DNA from: Ophthalmolycus amberensis
Lineage: Eukaryota > Chordata > Actinopteri > Perciformes > Zoarcidae
Reading direction: 5' to 3'
NCBI GenBank assembly: GCA_024529925.1
Contig: JAFEUB010000815.1
Location: 1-64,000, forward strand
Length of the DNA: 64,000 nucleotides
Below are positions 63,401-64,000 of this stretch, one piece after another. Within the stretch, counting starts at the first letter, position 1. Every line of letters begins with the position of its first letter. The position numbers and the translations under genes were made by a program. The notes beneath the pieces were generated by a model. It did no database searches, was not told where the DNA came from, and worked only from the letters and a program-made list of their open reading frames with translations.

Positions 63401-63906
63401 ATAGTGAGGAACAAAAGTGGATAAAACATTACATGGACGATGGGGGTTTCTCTGATACTTCATGTTGGTTCCCATAGTAACAGATACATAAGATGCTGGA
63501 GCTTGACAGCATCAGTGTTAGTGTAAACGTTTACGATTGGATTAGGGATTTCAACTTATAATGTTGTTGATAATTAAATTGAATTTGTGGAACACATGAC
63601 ATGACTAGACTAAGAATGAGACAACAAGAAAAACAACATAGACCGAATGCCGGTGGAACACTAAGACAAGCAGATAAAGAGAAAAAAAAACCTGAAACTG
63701 AAACTTTACCATCTGGTAAAGCATGTAAGATATTTTCCATGCATGGTCTCTTGTAAGAAATACCACTGCGCTGCAGTCCCATTGCTGCTACTAAATGGGT
63801 TCTCCAGCAACAATTTAAAATAGGATACATTGAAAAAGAGTGAAAGACTTTTGGAAAATACACTAATTCAATTTCTTGTCAAGAGACCGACGAGAAGATT
63901 ATTTGT

Positions 63907-63930
63907 GTGTGTATATATATATATATACAC
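63907..63930. repeat. (TA)n tract, palindromic
   Basis: GTGTGTATATATATATATAT reading into ACACA; near-perfect self-complement. Confidence 0.85.
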
Positions 63931-64000
63931 AAATAGTTGTTGGCTAAGCCAGCTGTTTCCCCTCATTTCCAGGCTTAAAAAAAAATGTCCCCAACAGGTT

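Larger units (their letters stand above)
59450..64000. other. Gene-free block to window end
   Basis: No convincing exon was found. A purine-rich (GA/GAAA) stretch at 60280-60480 gives long pyrimidine-coded frames on the other strand. A (TA)n core flanked by GTGTGT/ACACA lies at 63907-63930. Confidence 0.4.

Noticed and set aside
7102..64000. A second DM-domain gene (dmrt3 or dmrt1)
   Set aside because: No further frame shows the C..C..H...LKGHK..C pattern of the DM domain on either strand.
1..64000. tRNA, rRNA or tRNA-derived SINE genes
   Set aside because: I looked for A-box/B-box words such as GGTTCGAATCC and found none; the one similar word (near 31768) is inside the L2 coding region.

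Overview
The window looks like a teleost, probably percomorph-type, nuclear genome. Coding sequence is very sparse. Genes have GT-AG introns. Long (GT)n, (GA)n and (TATG)n microsatellites are common, and there are fish-style L2 and L1-like LINE relics, hAT-type MITEs and a solo retroviral LTR. I see no bacterial, phage or organellar gene content.

Layout. Positions 1-2230 hold no recognisable gene, followed by a 3' LINE fragment on the minus strand (2231-2745). The only gene I regard as intact is a three-exon DM-domain gene on the minus strand (3575-7101). I read it as dmrt2, most likely the teleost dmrt2b paralogue. Its splice phases join cleanly to a predicted 435-residue protein. The remaining ~57 kb, all on the 5' side of this gene, is a gene desert with transposon remnants. 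These are a 682-bp hAT MITE (17877-18558), a 1.7-kb solo LTR with a 4-bp target duplication (25572-27283), an L1-like relic (about 27640-28270), a teleost interspersed repeat abutting a frameshifted L2 LINE (30735-32992), further dispersed repeats near 40.6-41.1 kb and 46.0-46.5 kb, and a second inverted copy of the same MITE family (57544-58057). Shortly after that copy lies a decayed, intron-retaining fragment of a DUF4806-like gene (58870-59449).

The desert may carry regulatory DNA for the DM-domain gene: some AT-rich, repeat-free blocks contain octamer or homeodomain-like words. This is inference from context, and conservation was not tested. No dmrt1 or dmrt3 exon is visible on the 5' side, where the canonical dmrt1-dmrt3-dmrt2 cluster would place it, which favours the dispersed dmrt2b locus. 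I found no convincing evidence of a wholly new biological system. The best leads are the dmrt2b locus, a ~50-bp-stem hairpin at 20998-21137, the MITE pair with its varying internal minisatellite, the solo LTR and the DUF4806 relic.
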